DNA from: DASRTE01 sp035253685
GTDB taxonomy: Bacteria; Actinomycetota; Actinomycetes; Jiangellales; Jiangellaceae
Direction of reading: 5' to 3'
Length of the DNA stretch: 10,407 nucleotides
NCBI GenBank assembly: GCA_035253685.1
Contig: DATFBR010000177.1
Span: forward strand, 1 to 10,407
In this document: positions 1 through 5,843 of the stretch, piece by piece
Layout: each line of letters opens with the position of its first letter
Position numbering within the stretch: the stretch's first letter is position 1
Program-made: the position numbers and the translations under genes
The notes under the pieces: generated by a model
Told to the model about the DNA's origin: nothing
What the model saw: the letters and a program-made list of their open reading frames with translations, nothing else
The model's database searches: none

Positions 1-669
1 CTCGCCGCGCGGGGCGCCAAGGTGATGGTGGCCGACCTGGACGAGCAGGCCGCCCGGCGGGTCGCGGAGGGAATCGGAGATGCAGCGGCCGCCGTAAGCG
101 CCGATGTCTCCGATCCCGCATCCGTGGACGCAATGCTCGCAGCGACCGTCGACCAGTTGGGTGGGCTCGACGTCGCGGTCAACAACGCGGGCATCGGAGG
201 AGCGACCTCCACCACCGGCGACTACCCGTTGGACAGCTGGCGGTTGGTGGTGTCGGTGAACCTCGACGGCGTCTTCTACTGCACGCGAGCCCAGATCCGG
301 CACATGCGGTCGAATGGCGGCGGCTCGATCATCAACATGGCCTCGATCCTCGGCAGCGTTGGGTTCGCCACTGCACCGGCCTATGTCGCCGCAAAGCATG
401 GCGTGGTCGGCCTGACCCGTACCGCCGCACTCGAGCACGCGACCGACGGGATCCGCGTAAATGCCGTCGGGCCGGGCTTCATCCACACCCCGCTCATCGA
501 CGCGAACCTCGATGCCCCCGCGCAGGAGTTCCTGGCCGGTCAGCATGCCCTCGGCCGGCTCGGCACGCCGGACGAGGTCGCCGAGCTCGTCGCCTGGCTG
601 GCCAGCGACGCCGCGTCGTTCGTGACCGGCAGCTACTACACCGTCGACGGCGGCTACACGGCCCGCTGA
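1..669 (+). CDS. Short-chain dehydrogenase/reductase (SDR), 5'-truncated by window edge
   Basis: Probable NAD(P)-dependent oxidoreductase acting on an alcohol or ketone; the substrate cannot be told. The reading frame is open from the first base, so the true start lies upstream; 222 residues are visible, against about 250 for the classical family. The missing part should hold strand 1 and the TGxxxGxG dinucleotide motif. Seen in the visible numbering: an acidic end of strand 2 (VADLD, Asp12), usually a sign of NAD rather than NADP preference; NNAG at 61-64; catalytic Asn88 in VNL; Ser115 in MASILGS; Tyr128 and Lys132 in YVAAK; PGF at 158-160; and the C-terminal TVDGGY typical of the family. 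The tetrad Asn-Ser-Tyr-Lys is complete, so the enzyme should be active. An alpha/beta hydrolase gene follows after 26 bp on the same strand, so the two may be co-transcribed. Family assignment is firm; specific function is unknown. Confidence 0.93.
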   Translation, partial: LAARGAKVMVADLDEQAARRVAEGIGDAAAAVSADVSDPASVDAMLAATVDQLGGLDVAVNNAGIGGATSTTGDYPLDSWRLVVSVNLDGVFYCTRAQIRHMRSNGGGSIINMASILGSVGFATAPAYVAAKHGVVGLTRTAALEHATDGIRVNAVGPGFIHTPLIDANLDAPAQEFLAGQHALGRLGTPDEVAELVAWLASDAASFVTGSYYTVDGGYTAR

Positions 670-695
670 ACCGGCGGTGGCTCGAGTAGCACGCC

Positions 696-1451
696 ATGGC
701 GGCCGAGATGCGCCTCCAGGCCGGCGGTGAGGGCGAACCCGTTCTCCTGCTGGTGCACGGCCTCGGCGCGACCGGGGACGTGTGGAACAGGTGGCCGCCG
801 CTGCTCGCCGAGCGCTGGCCGGGTCGCTGGCTGGCGCCGGACCTGCCCGGACACGGCGGCTCCGACGCATTGCCCGGTTACTCGTTCGGCGCCCTGGCGG
901 CCGCCCTTGCTGGCATCGTCGACGGCCCGGAGCGGCTGGTCGTGCTGGGGCACTCCCTCGGTGGCGTCCTGGGCCTGACGCTGGCGTCCGGCTGGTTCGG
1001 CGTCCACGTCGAGTCAGTCGTCGGCCTCGGCATCAAGGTCGCCTGGACCGCCGACGAACTGGACAAGGCCGGCGCCCTCGCGCTGCGGCCGGTCTCCTGG
1101 TACGCGTCCCGCGAGGCCGCCGCGGCACGCTATCTCCGCGTGTCGGGACTCGACGGCCTCCTGGGTGCAGACGACGACGCGGTCGGGGCCGGTGTGCGCG
1201 AGGAGGCCGGGCAGTGGCGCTTGGCCATGGACCCGTCCGTGTTCTCCGTCGGGGCACCGGACATGCGAGGCCTGGTCTGTGCCGCACGTTCCACCGTGGT
1301 GCTGGCCCGAGGCGAGCACGACCCCATGGTCACCGACGACCAGTTGGCCATGTCGGGCTCGACCCGGGTGACCCTGCCGGGACTGGGACACAACGCGCAC
1401 GTCGAGAACCCGGCCGCGACGATGGCCTTGCTCGAGCCCTACCTGCGCTGA
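696..1451 (+). CDS. Alpha/beta hydrolase
   Basis: Cytoplasmic serine hydrolase of the alpha/beta-hydrolase fold, 251 aa. Seen: the oxyanion-hole HG motif (HGLG, 21-24) after a hydrophobic first strand; DLPGHGGSD at 49-57; the nucleophile elbow GHSLGG with Ser87; a probable acid Asp209 in GEHD; and the catalytic His232 in GLGH near the C-terminus. The triad is therefore complete and in the usual order. There is no signal peptide or membrane segment. The substrate (ester, lactone, epoxide or C-C bond) cannot be inferred. The ATG at 696 has no strong Shine-Dalgarno sequence. A second in-frame ATG at 708 would remove only four residues and is equally possible. It lies 26 bp after the SDR gene and ends 10 bp before the convergent sodX stop, with no obvious terminator in that gap. 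Confidence 0.9.
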   Translation: MAAEMRLQAGGEGEPVLLLVHGLGATGDVWNRWPPLLAERWPGRWLAPDLPGHGGSDALPGYSFGALAAALAGIVDGPERLVVLGHSLGGVLGLTLASGWFGVHVESVVGLGIKVAWTADELDKAGALALRPVSWYASREAAAARYLRVSGLDGLLGADDDAVGAGVREEAGQWRLAMDPSVFSVGAPDMRGLVCAARSTVVLARGEHDPMVTDDQLAMSGSTRVTLPGLGHNAHVENPAATMALLEPYLR

Positions 1452-1461
1452 CCTCCGCCTG

Positions 1462-1794
1462 TCATCGGCCTGGCACCGCCCGGCCGACGCGCATCAGGGA
1501 TCGCGGCCGCGGCCAGAGGCGGACCACGGCCAGAGCGATGACGCCGTCCGGTGCCACGGCACCGACCTGCCAGGAGTCGACGCCCTCCCTGGGGTTGTCA
1601 CGTTCGACCCACCAGCCGTCCGGGTGCCGCGATCCGAGCCGCTTCACGGACAGATCCGCGTGGCCGGGCAGCCGGACGACCGCGATCCGGCCCGGTCGCG
1701 GCCGGGCCCCGTAGTGCACGACGAGCCGGTCGCCATCACGCAGCGTCGGCTCCATCGAGCGTCCCCTCACCACGGCGAATCCCCAGTGTGGCAC
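1462..1794 (-). CDS. sodX: Nickel-type superoxide dismutase maturation protease (S26 family)
   Basis: Small S24/S26 (signal-peptidase-like) serine protease expected to cut the N-terminal propeptide from the neighbouring nickel superoxide dismutase, exposing the His that binds nickel. With the GTG at 1794 it is 110 aa. Seen: nucleophile Ser13 in GRSMEPTLRDGD; general base Lys51 in SVKRLG; and the ERDNP...DSWQVG block at 64-78, matching the RDN/GDNP..DSR box of S26 enzymes. There is no membrane segment, so it is probably cytosolic, unlike classical signal peptidases. The start is chosen because a purine-rich GGAGGGGAAGG lies just upstream and because this leaves a 94-bp divergent promoter region before sodN. 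A start at 1917 would extend across the sodN start. Internal ATG 1755 would lose the catalytic Ser. Divergent sodN is the decisive context. Confidence 0.87.
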   Translation of the reverse strand: MPHWGFAVVRGRSMEPTLRDGDRLVVHYGARPRPGRIAVVRLPGHADLSVKRLGSRHPDGWWVERDNPREGVDSWQVGAVAPDGVIALAVVRLWPRPRSLMRVGRAVPGR

Positions 1795-1799
1795 TACAG

Positions 1800-1813
1800 C
1801 CCTTCCCCTCCGG
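1800..1813 (-). promoter_or_regulatory. Shine-Dalgarno region of sodX deciding the GTG start
   Basis: On the minus strand the purine-rich stretch GGAGGGGAAGGG precedes the GTG at 1794, with its GAAGG part about 6 nt from the start codon. It supports the short 110-aa form of SodX over the longer open frame that reaches 1917. Confidence 0.55.
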
Positions 1814-1831
1814 GTGGTCCTGGTCCGGGAG

Positions 1832-1837
1832 TAGTGT
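1832..1837 (+). promoter_or_regulatory. Possible -10 element of sodN
   Basis: TAGTGT matches the TAnnnT pattern and lies about 50 nt before the sodN ATG, which would give a leader of roughly 44 nt carrying the sodN ribosome binding site. No convincing -35 hexamer is visible at 16-19 bp upstream. The assignment is an inference from position and pattern only. Confidence 0.3.
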
Positions 1838-1888
1838 CGCCCGCGTAGGCCAGTGCAATGACCGACCAGTACGGAGAGGACCCATCGG

Positions 1889-2296
1889 ATGCTGAAGCGT
1901 CTGTTCGCTCGGACCATCGAGGTCTCGGCCCACTGTGATCTGCCCTGCGGTGTCTACGACCCGGCGCAGGCACGAATCGAAGCCCAGTCGGTCAAGGCGA
2001 TCTGCGAGAAGTACCAGGACAGCGACGACCCCGACTTCCGTACCCGGGCACTGATCATCAAGGAGCAGCGCGCCGAGCTGGTGAAGCACCACCTCTGGGT
2101 GCTCTGGACCGACTACTTCAAGCCCCCGCACTTCGAGAAGTACCCCGGCCTGCACCAGCTGTTCAACGAGGCCACCAAGCTGGCCGGAGGTGGTGGCGGC
2201 GCGAAGGCGTCGACCGATCCCGCCATCGCCGACCAGTTGCTGGCCAAGATCGACGAGATCGCGGAGATCTTCGCCGAGACCAAGAAGGCGGCCTGA
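1889..2296 (+). CDS. sodN: Nickel superoxide dismutase precursor
   Basis: Cytosolic nickel-dependent superoxide dismutase that converts superoxide to oxygen and hydrogen peroxide; the family forms hexamers. The 135-aa precursor has a 14-residue leader ending in VSA, followed by the nickel hook HCDLPCGVYDP. After cleavage the mature protein begins with His1 (His15 of the precursor), with Cys2 and Cys6 (Cys16, Cys20) as thiolate ligands. The rest follows the family pattern, including KEQRAELVKHH and DYFKPPHFEKYP, and ends in ETKKAA. The mature chain is 121 aa, slightly longer than the 117 I recall for Streptomyces enzymes. A five-glycine run at 100-104 marks the extra loop. The ATG is fixed by GGAGAGGA at 1873-1880, 8 nt upstream, and by leader length. 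The processing protease sodX is divergent next door. An anti-sigma/sigma gene pair follows on the same strand after 84 bp, so read-through is possible. Confidence 0.97.
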   Translation: MLKRLFARTIEVSAHCDLPCGVYDPAQARIEAQSVKAICEKYQDSDDPDFRTRALIIKEQRAELVKHHLWVLWTDYFKPPHFEKYPGLHQLFNEATKLAGGGGGAKASTDPAIADQLLAKIDEIAEIFAETKKAA

Positions 2297-2380
2297 CGGT
2301 CGACGATCCGCGGCCCGCGCAGGCTTCGCCCTCCGGCCGCGCGGCGCCACCCGTCATGGTGATGAGGCCCGAGGAGACAC

Positions 2381-2779
2381 GTGACAGACCCGCCAATCAC
2401 GCCCGACGACCACGTCGAGCTTCGGGTGCCCGCATCCGGCGCGTACCTCGCCGTGCTGCGGACGGCGGCAGCAGGGCTTGCCGCCCGGCTCGAGTTCACC
2501 ATCGATGACATCGAGGACCTGCGGATCGCCGTGGACGAGGCTTGCGCGCTCTTGCTTCCCCTGGCGACTCCCGGTTCGCGCATGACCTGCCGCTTCGACC
2601 TACGGCCGCATCAGTTCCAGGTTGCCGTCTCGGTACCCTCCACCACCACCGATCCGCCGTCACGCGACACGTTCGCCTGGACCGTGCTGACCGCCCTGGC
2701 CGGCGACGTCGATGCGTCGATCAGCGACGGGCACGTGACGCTCACGCTGCGCAAGCAGCGGAATGCGAGCATCGTGTGA
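2381..2779 (+). CDS. RsbW/UsfX-type anti-sigma factor (degenerate HATPase fold)
   Basis: Predicted anti-sigma factor of the RsbW/SpoIIAB class that would bind and hold the sigma factor encoded directly downstream; 132 aa. Seen: the helix IEDLRIAVDEAC (43-55), which aligns with the N-box helix of the GHKL ATPase fold, and a C-terminal block FAWTVLTALAGDVDAS (98-113), which resembles the matching part of mycobacterial UsfX as I remember it. The N-box Asn expected four residues after Glu53 is Leu57, and no DxGxG ATP-lid motif is visible, so kinase activity is doubtful. GTG start 2381 is supported by GAGGAG at 2371-2376. Its stop overlaps the sigma gene start by 4 nt, which indicates translational coupling and supports the pairing. 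No anti-anti-sigma factor is in the window. Confidence 0.85.
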   Translation: MTDPPITPDDHVELRVPASGAYLAVLRTAAAGLAARLEFTIDDIEDLRIAVDEACALLLPLATPGSRMTCRFDLRPHQFQVAVSVPSTTTDPPSRDTFAWTVLTALAGDVDASISDGHVTLTLRKQRNASIV

Positions 2780-3555
2780 CCTCCGCCGGCATGGGGGTGG
2801 ACCGGGAGGAGAGTCGCGACCTGCTGGCAGAGCTCGCGGCACTCCCGACCGATGATCCGCGCCGCGAAGAGACCCGCAACCAGCTGGTCACGCTGCACCA
2901 GCCGCTCGTGGAACACCTGGCCCGCCGATTCCGCAATCGCGGTGAGCCCTTCGACGACCTCGTCCAGGTCGCCACGATCGGGTTGATCAAGGCGATCGAC
3001 CGCTACGACCCCGAACGCGGCGTCGAGTTCTCGACCTACGCGACCCCGACCATCGTGGGTGAGATCAAGCGGTGGTTCCGCGACAAGGGATGGGCAGTGC
3101 GAGTTCCGCGCCGGCTCCAGGAGCTGCGGCTGGCGATCGGATCGGCGACCGGCGCATTGACCCAGGAGCTGGGTCGGTCGCCCACCGTCGCCGAGCTTGC
3201 AGAGCGGGTGGGCGCCAGCGATGACGACGTCCTCGAAGGCCTGGAGTCGGCGGCCGCTTACAGCACCCTGTCGCTGGACGCGCCCGACGCGGGCGAGCCC
3301 GACGGTCCGTCCGTCCTCGACATGCTGGGTAGTGAGGACACCGCGCTGGAAGGTGTCGAGAACCGTGAGGCACTCAAACCGATGCTCGCGAGCCTGCCCG
3401 AACGCGAACGCCGGATCCTGCTGCTGCGCTTCTTCGCGGGCATGACGCAGTCGCAGATCGCGACCGAGGTCGGCATCTCGCAGATGCACGTCTCACGGCT
3501 GCTCGCCCGCACGCTCACCCGGCTGAGAGCGGGCCTGCTCGCCGAAGACATCTGA
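2776..3555 (+). CDS. sigF: RNA polymerase sigma factor, SigB/SigF/SigG family
   Basis: Alternative sigma factor of the group 3 SigF class, directing RNA polymerase to stress or developmental promoters; 259 aa, a usual length for the family. Seen: region 2 from about 40 to 110, with DLVQVATIGLIKAIDRYDP and FSTYATPTIVGEIKRWFRDK (core binding and -10 recognition); region 3 around 112-165; a variable linker at 166-195; and region 4 at 203-254, with LPERERRILLLRFF and the helix-turn-helix MTQSQIATEVGISQMHVSRL. The start is GTG 2776, overlapping the stop of the anti-sigma gene (GTGA). ATG 2791 and GTG 2797 are alternatives and would trim only 5-7 residues. The open frame continues upstream to 2542, but that part lies inside the anti-sigma gene. 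No SigF-type GTTT...GGGTAT promoter was seen in front of the operon, so autoregulation is not shown. Confidence 0.93.
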   Translation: MTSAGMGVDREESRDLLAELAALPTDDPRREETRNQLVTLHQPLVEHLARRFRNRGEPFDDLVQVATIGLIKAIDRYDPERGVEFSTYATPTIVGEIKRWFRDKGWAVRVPRRLQELRLAIGSATGALTQELGRSPTVAELAERVGASDDDVLEGLESAAAYSTLSLDAPDAGEPDGPSVLDMLGSEDTALEGVENREALKPMLASLPERERRILLLRFFAGMTQSQIATEVGISQMHVSRLLARTLTRLRAGLLAEDI

Positions 3556-3600
3556 GCTCTGTCCGGCTCGGAGAGATCCTTCCCAGCCTGGTGGCCGTGC

Positions 3601-3996
3601 TCAGGAGCGGCCGAAGGCGGCCCGGCCGGAGGGGGAGAGCAGGGTGAGCAGGGCACCGAGCGATGCCAGGCCGAGGGGAACGGCCCCGACCCAGAAGCCC
3701 TCCTTGGCCATCTCGTAGGTCACGGCCAGCGCCAGCAGTTGGACGAGGACCGCGGCGCTCATGGCCCAGCCGACCCCGCGCCACGCCGCCACCGCGACGA
3801 GCAACACAAGTGCGCCGGTCACGAACATGTACGCCGTCGACCCCTGGTAGACCGACTCGTTGCTCGGCGTGTCACCGGAGCGCACGAGCATCAGCCATGC
3901 ACCGAACACGATCAGTGTCAGGCCCTGCGCGACGACGATCGCGACGGCGATCGAGGACGCCCGCGTACGCGGGCGCGGGGCCGACTCCGTCGCCAC
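3601..3996 (-). CDS. Small integral membrane protein with four predicted helices
   Basis: I do not recognise a named family. From GTG 3996 the protein has 131 residues: a short, positively charged N-terminus (about 1-14, PRPRTRAS) and four hydrophobic segments at roughly 16-38, 54-72, 76-95 and 101-120, with a small polar extracellular-type loop SGDTPSNESVYQGST between the first two. It ends in a basic tail. By the positive-inside rule both termini are probably cytoplasmic. The start is supported by a TACGCT hexamer 6 nt upstream, which suggests a leaderless mRNA. The frame stays open to 4239, but the added part is a translated DNA repeat. It converges on the sigma factor gene with a 45-bp gap and diverges from the lipid kinase gene. 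Confidence 0.75.
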   Translation of the reverse strand: MATESAPRPRTRASSIAVAIVVAQGLTLIVFGAWLMLVRSGDTPSNESVYQGSTAYMFVTGALVLLVAVAAWRGVGWAMSAAVLVQLLALAVTYEMAKEGFWVGAVPLGLASLGALLTLLSPSGRAAFGRS

Positions 3997-4002
3997 CCCG
4001 CC

Positions 4003-4008
4003 AGCGTA
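4003..4008 (-). promoter_or_regulatory. Putative -10 element of the four-helix membrane protein (leaderless)
   Basis: On the minus strand TACGCT stands 6 nt before the GTG at 3996, the position expected if transcription starts at or next to the start codon. No clear Shine-Dalgarno sequence is present, which agrees with a leaderless message. The -35 region is not recognisable. Confidence 0.45.
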
Positions 4009-4128
4009 CGGCCCCGCCCAGGTCCCCGACCTCGGCGTCCGCGGAGCACGATCGCCCACAGTGGTTCGACCGGCGTTCCCGGGTCCACGGATCGTGGGAC
4101 TGGCGTTCGGGATTCCCGGACAGCTCAG

Positions 4129-4176
4129 GTCGAGGCGGGAACCGGCGTTCGGGTCGAGGCAGGAACCGGCGTTCGG
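4129..4176 (+). repeat. Tandem direct repeat, 2 x 24 bp
   Basis: Copy 1 is 4129-4152 and copy 2 is 4153-4176. They differ at one base (G4137 versus A4161). Each carries the core AACCGGCGTTCGG. Further degenerate copies of GGCGTTC stand at 4072 and 4102, and an inverted one at 4218-4224. The spacings between direct copies are 30, 42 and 24 bp. The repeat lies in the divergent promoter region between the membrane protein and the lipid kinase gene. It may be a set of regulator sites or part of a dispersed repeat element. Confidence 0.8.
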
Positions 4177-4224
4177 GGGTTCTCGGATCGTTCCTCTCTC
4201 ACGATCCGAGAAGCCCCGAACGCC
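4168..4224. repeat. Long hairpin: 24-bp arms, 9-nt loop
   Basis: Left arm 4168-4191 and right arm 4201-4224 are inverted repeats with a single G-G mismatch (4179 against 4213), around the pyrimidine loop TCCTCTCTC. The left arm starts inside the second copy of the 24-bp tandem repeat. No T-tract follows on either strand, and the hairpin lies upstream of both neighbouring genes. It is therefore not a usual terminator. A palindromic mobile element or a structured regulatory or RNA element is more likely. Confidence 0.85.
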
Positions 4225-4279
4225 CCAAAGCAAGCCCACGCCCGATCGTCGAACCGCCAGGCCTAAGAAACTCGCCCAT

Positions 4280-4285
4280 TACGCT
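4280..4285 (+). promoter_or_regulatory. Putative -10 element of the lipid kinase gene (leaderless)
   Basis: TACGCT ends 7 nt before the ATG at 4293, so the transcript would begin at or within a base or two of the start codon. No Shine-Dalgarno sequence is present between it and the ATG. The identical hexamer serves the divergent membrane protein gene at 4003-4008. Confidence 0.45.
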
Positions 4286-4292
4286 GACGACC

Positions 4293-5219
4293 ATGCGCGC
4301 CCTCGTCATCGTCAACCACAACGCGACGACGACATCGCGGCGCACGCGGGACGTGCTGCTGGCCGCCCTTCGTCACGATCTCAAGCTCGACGTCGCGGAG
4401 ACCAGCCACCGAGGGCACGCCGTCGAGCTCGCCCGACAGGCCCGCGGCGACGGTCTCGACCTCGTCGTGGCCGTTGGCGGCGACGGCACGGTCAACGAGG
4501 TCGTCAACGGACTGCTCGACGACACCTCCGGCCACCGCGTTCCCGACCTGGCCATCGTGCCGGGCGGCAGCACCAACGTCCTGGCCCGCAACCTCGGCCT
4601 GCCCGAGGATCCGGTCGAGGCGACGGGCCTGGTGCTGGACGCCGTGCGCTCGCACCGCCGCACCCCGTTGGGCCTGGGCCGCCTCGACGAGAGATGGTTC
4701 ACCTTCTGCGCCGGGGTCGGCTTCGACGCCGACGTCATCCGCCGGGTCGAAGAACTGCGCGCGCGCGGCAAGCGGCCGACCGTCGGTCTCTACACCCGCG
4801 CAGCGATCCGCCGGTTCTTCGCCCAGGAGGATCGCTCGGAGGGTCAGATCGTGCTCGAGCGCGACGGCGCCGATCCGGTTCCCGGAATCGCGCTGGCGGT
4901 CGTGACCAACTGTGCACCGTGGACGTACCTGGGCGGGCGTCCGCTCAACCCGACGCCGCGGGCGAGCTTCGACACCGGCCTGGATCTGTTCGCCCTCACC
5001 CGGCTGGGAATGGCCGCGACGCTTCGCCACCTGGCCGAGATCTCCCTGTCCGCCCGGCGCGGCCCGCGCGGCCGGGACGTGATACTGCTGCACGACCAGG
5101 CAGCGTTCGCGCTTTCCTCGTCCCGACCGGTCCCGGTGCAGGTCGACGGCGACTTCGTCGGAGACCGTTCGACGATGGCGCTGCAGTCGCACCCGGCCGC
5201 CCTGCACGTGGTGTTCTAA
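4293..5219 (+). CDS. Diacylglycerol/lipid kinase family protein (YegS/DagK-like)
   Basis: Predicted soluble lipid kinase that phosphorylates diacylglycerol or a related lipid with ATP, at the inner face of the membrane; 308 aa, normal for the bacterial YegS/DgkB group. Seen: an N-terminal strand MRALVIVNHNA (1-11) as in the DAGK catalytic domain; the nucleotide-binding signature GGDGTVNEVVNGL at 62-74; PGGSTNVLARNLG at 90-102, equivalent to the usual PxGTxNdfAR; FCAGVGFDADV at 138-148; and the C-terminal strand-rich lobe with VQVDGDFVG at 282-290, typical of these proteins. There is no membrane segment. The ATG is chosen because homology-like sequence begins exactly there and a -10 hexamer stands 7 nt upstream; the upstream open frame runs through repeats. 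whiB1 follows after a 284-bp AT-rich leader. In M. tuberculosis, from memory, the gene before whiB1 (Rv3218) is of the same type, so the neighbourhood may be conserved. Confidence 0.88.
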   Translation: MRALVIVNHNATTTSRRTRDVLLAALRHDLKLDVAETSHRGHAVELARQARGDGLDLVVAVGGDGTVNEVVNGLLDDTSGHRVPDLAIVPGGSTNVLARNLGLPEDPVEATGLVLDAVRSHRRTPLGLGRLDERWFTFCAGVGFDADVIRRVEELRARGKRPTVGLYTRAAIRRFFAQEDRSEGQIVLERDGADPVPGIALAVVTNCAPWTYLGGRPLNPTPRASFDTGLDLFALTRLGMAATLRHLAEISLSARRGPRGRDVILLHDQAAFALSSSRPVPVQVDGDFVGDRSTMALQSHPAALHVVF

Positions 5220-5383
5220 CCCTTTAGTCCCAATTATGGTATTTGTGGAGAGGTGTGTGATCGCAGCAGACACGGCGCTCGATGAGACGAGCACCACAGA
5301 GGCCTTGTTCTATGGTCACAGATTTGTCACCCTTGCACTGCCGCGCGGACACAGATGAGCGCAGCCGGATATATGTGACCCCT

Positions 5384-5398
5384 CCAGACGTTGTCTGG
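5384..5398. promoter_or_regulatory. Perfect palindrome CCAGAC-GTT-GTCTGG
   Basis: Six-base arms around a 3-nt centre, just downstream of the candidate whiB1 -10 element. Its size and symmetry fit a binding site for a dimeric regulator sitting at the transcription start. No regulator can be named. Confidence 0.45.
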
Positions 5399-5416
5399 TT
5401 TCGGAACGCATGAATT

Positions 5417-5432
5417 CGTGAAGCATTTCACG
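5417..5432. promoter_or_regulatory. Palindrome CGTGAA-GCAT-TTCACG
   Basis: Six-base perfect arms around a 4-nt centre, about 70 nt before the whiB1 start. It could be an operator or a small hairpin in the leader RNA. It is followed directly by another GTGA/TCAC pair (GTGATGTCAC, 5432-5441). Confidence 0.4.
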
Positions 5433-5503
5433 TGATGTCACCGCGTCGCCGGCCGGAAGTCCCGACCGACGGCGCCGCACACATACGAGGAGCTGTGAGA
5501 CTC

Positions 5504-5755
5504 ATGGACTGGCGTCATCGCGCCGCCTGCCGTGACGAGGACCCGGAGCTGTTCTTCCCGATCGGCAACACCGGGCCGGCGCTGCTGCAGATCGAGGAGG
5601 CCAAGGCGGTCTGCCGTCGATGCGACGTCCGCGAGGAGTGCCTGCAGTGGGCGCTCGAGAGCGGGCAGGACGCCGGTGTCTGGGGCGGACTGTCCGAGGA
5701 CGAGCGTCGGGCGCTGAAGCGTCGCAACGCCCGGGCCAGGGCTCGCGCTTACTAG
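5504..5755 (+). CDS. whiB1: WhiB-family iron-sulfur transcription factor, WhiB1/WblE type
   Basis: Small [4Fe-4S] regulator, 83 aa. In M. tuberculosis WhiB1 binds the principal sigma factor and its cluster reacts with nitric oxide; that role is inferred here. Seen: MDWRHRAACRDEDPELFFP at the N-terminus, matching WhiB1 almost word for word; cluster cysteines Cys9, Cys37, Cys40 and Cys46 (C...CxxCxxxxxC); the GVWGG turn at 58-62; and the basic C-terminal DNA-contact tail ALKRRNARARARA. ATG 5504 is chosen because family members begin at MDWRH. GAGGAG at 5487-5492 lies 11 nt upstream, a little far. The open frame continues in phase to GTG 5432, and GTG 5495 is also in frame, but the extra residues do not fit the family. 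A strong hairpin starts 15 nt after the stop. pdtaS converges from the other side. Confidence 0.96.
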   Translation: MDWRHRAACRDEDPELFFPIGNTGPALLQIEEAKAVCRRCDVREECLQWALESGQDAGVWGGLSEDERRALKRRNARARARAY

Positions 5756-5769
5756 AGATCGACCGGTCA

Positions 5770-5801
5770 GCGCCCCGCCCGCCCTCCGGCCGGCGGGGCG
5801 C
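5770..5801. terminator. GC-rich hairpin between whiB1 and pdtaS, probable bidirectional terminator
   Basis: Arms GCGCCCCGCC (5770-5779) and GGCGGGGCGC (5792-5801) are perfectly complementary over 10 bp, with a 12-nt loop. It stands 15 nt after the whiB1 stop and 43 nt beyond the pdtaS stop on the other strand. There is no long T-tract, which is common for terminators in high-GC actinobacteria, so efficiency is uncertain. Position between two convergent stops is the main support. Confidence 0.7.
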
Positions 5802-5843
5802 ACTGCGTTCGTGCTCAACGGTCGTCGAACCGGACGCCGGCAG

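Larger units (their letters stand above)
5220..5503 (+). promoter_or_regulatory. AT-rich upstream region of whiB1
   Basis: This 284-bp stretch without a convincing gene is visibly richer in A and T than the rest of the window. It contains GGTCACA (5314-5320) and its inverse TGTGACC (5374-5380), 60 bp apart; a GTCAC direct repeat in 5315-5330; and two perfect palindromes listed separately. A possible promoter is CGGACA (5346-5351), 18 bp, TATATG (5370-5375), which would give a leader of about 120 nt. The TGTGA-type half-sites resemble parts of the CRP consensus TGTGA-N6-TCACA, but no complete site is present. Confidence 0.45.

Noticed and set aside
2297..2380. sodN terminator or SigF-dependent promoter
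   Set aside because: Only weak, interrupted GC complementarity is present, and nothing matches GTTT-N14-16-GGGTAT; the stretch holds just the ribosome site of the anti-sigma gene.
2611..3489. Minus-strand open frame opposite the sigma factor gene
   Set aside because: Sigma regions 2 to 4 are unmistakable on the plus strand; the antisense product shows no motif.
4072..4224. CRISPR array
   Set aside because: The repeats are tandem without unique spacers, irregular in period for the outer copies, and no cas gene is present.
3997..4239. N-terminal extension of the four-helix membrane protein, containing an eight-residue PNAG-type repeat
   Set aside because: The repeat in the translation merely mirrors the 24-bp DNA repeat and hairpin, and a -10 hexamer stands 6 nt before GTG 3996.
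4263..5297. Minus-strand open frame opposite the lipid kinase gene
   Set aside because: The plus-strand frame carries clear kinase motifs; the antisense translation is low-complexity with no family signature.
5355..5421. Mini-ORFs in the whiB1 leader (7 codons from ATG 5355; 3 codons from ATG 5410)
   Set aside because: Neither has a ribosome binding site, and the first would begin upstream of the likely transcription start. They are too short to separate from chance.
5432..5503. 24-residue N-terminal extension of WhiB1
   Set aside because: In frame without stops, but WhiB1 proteins begin at MDWRH, and GAGGAG precedes ATG 5504. The GTG at 5432 is also part of a palindrome.
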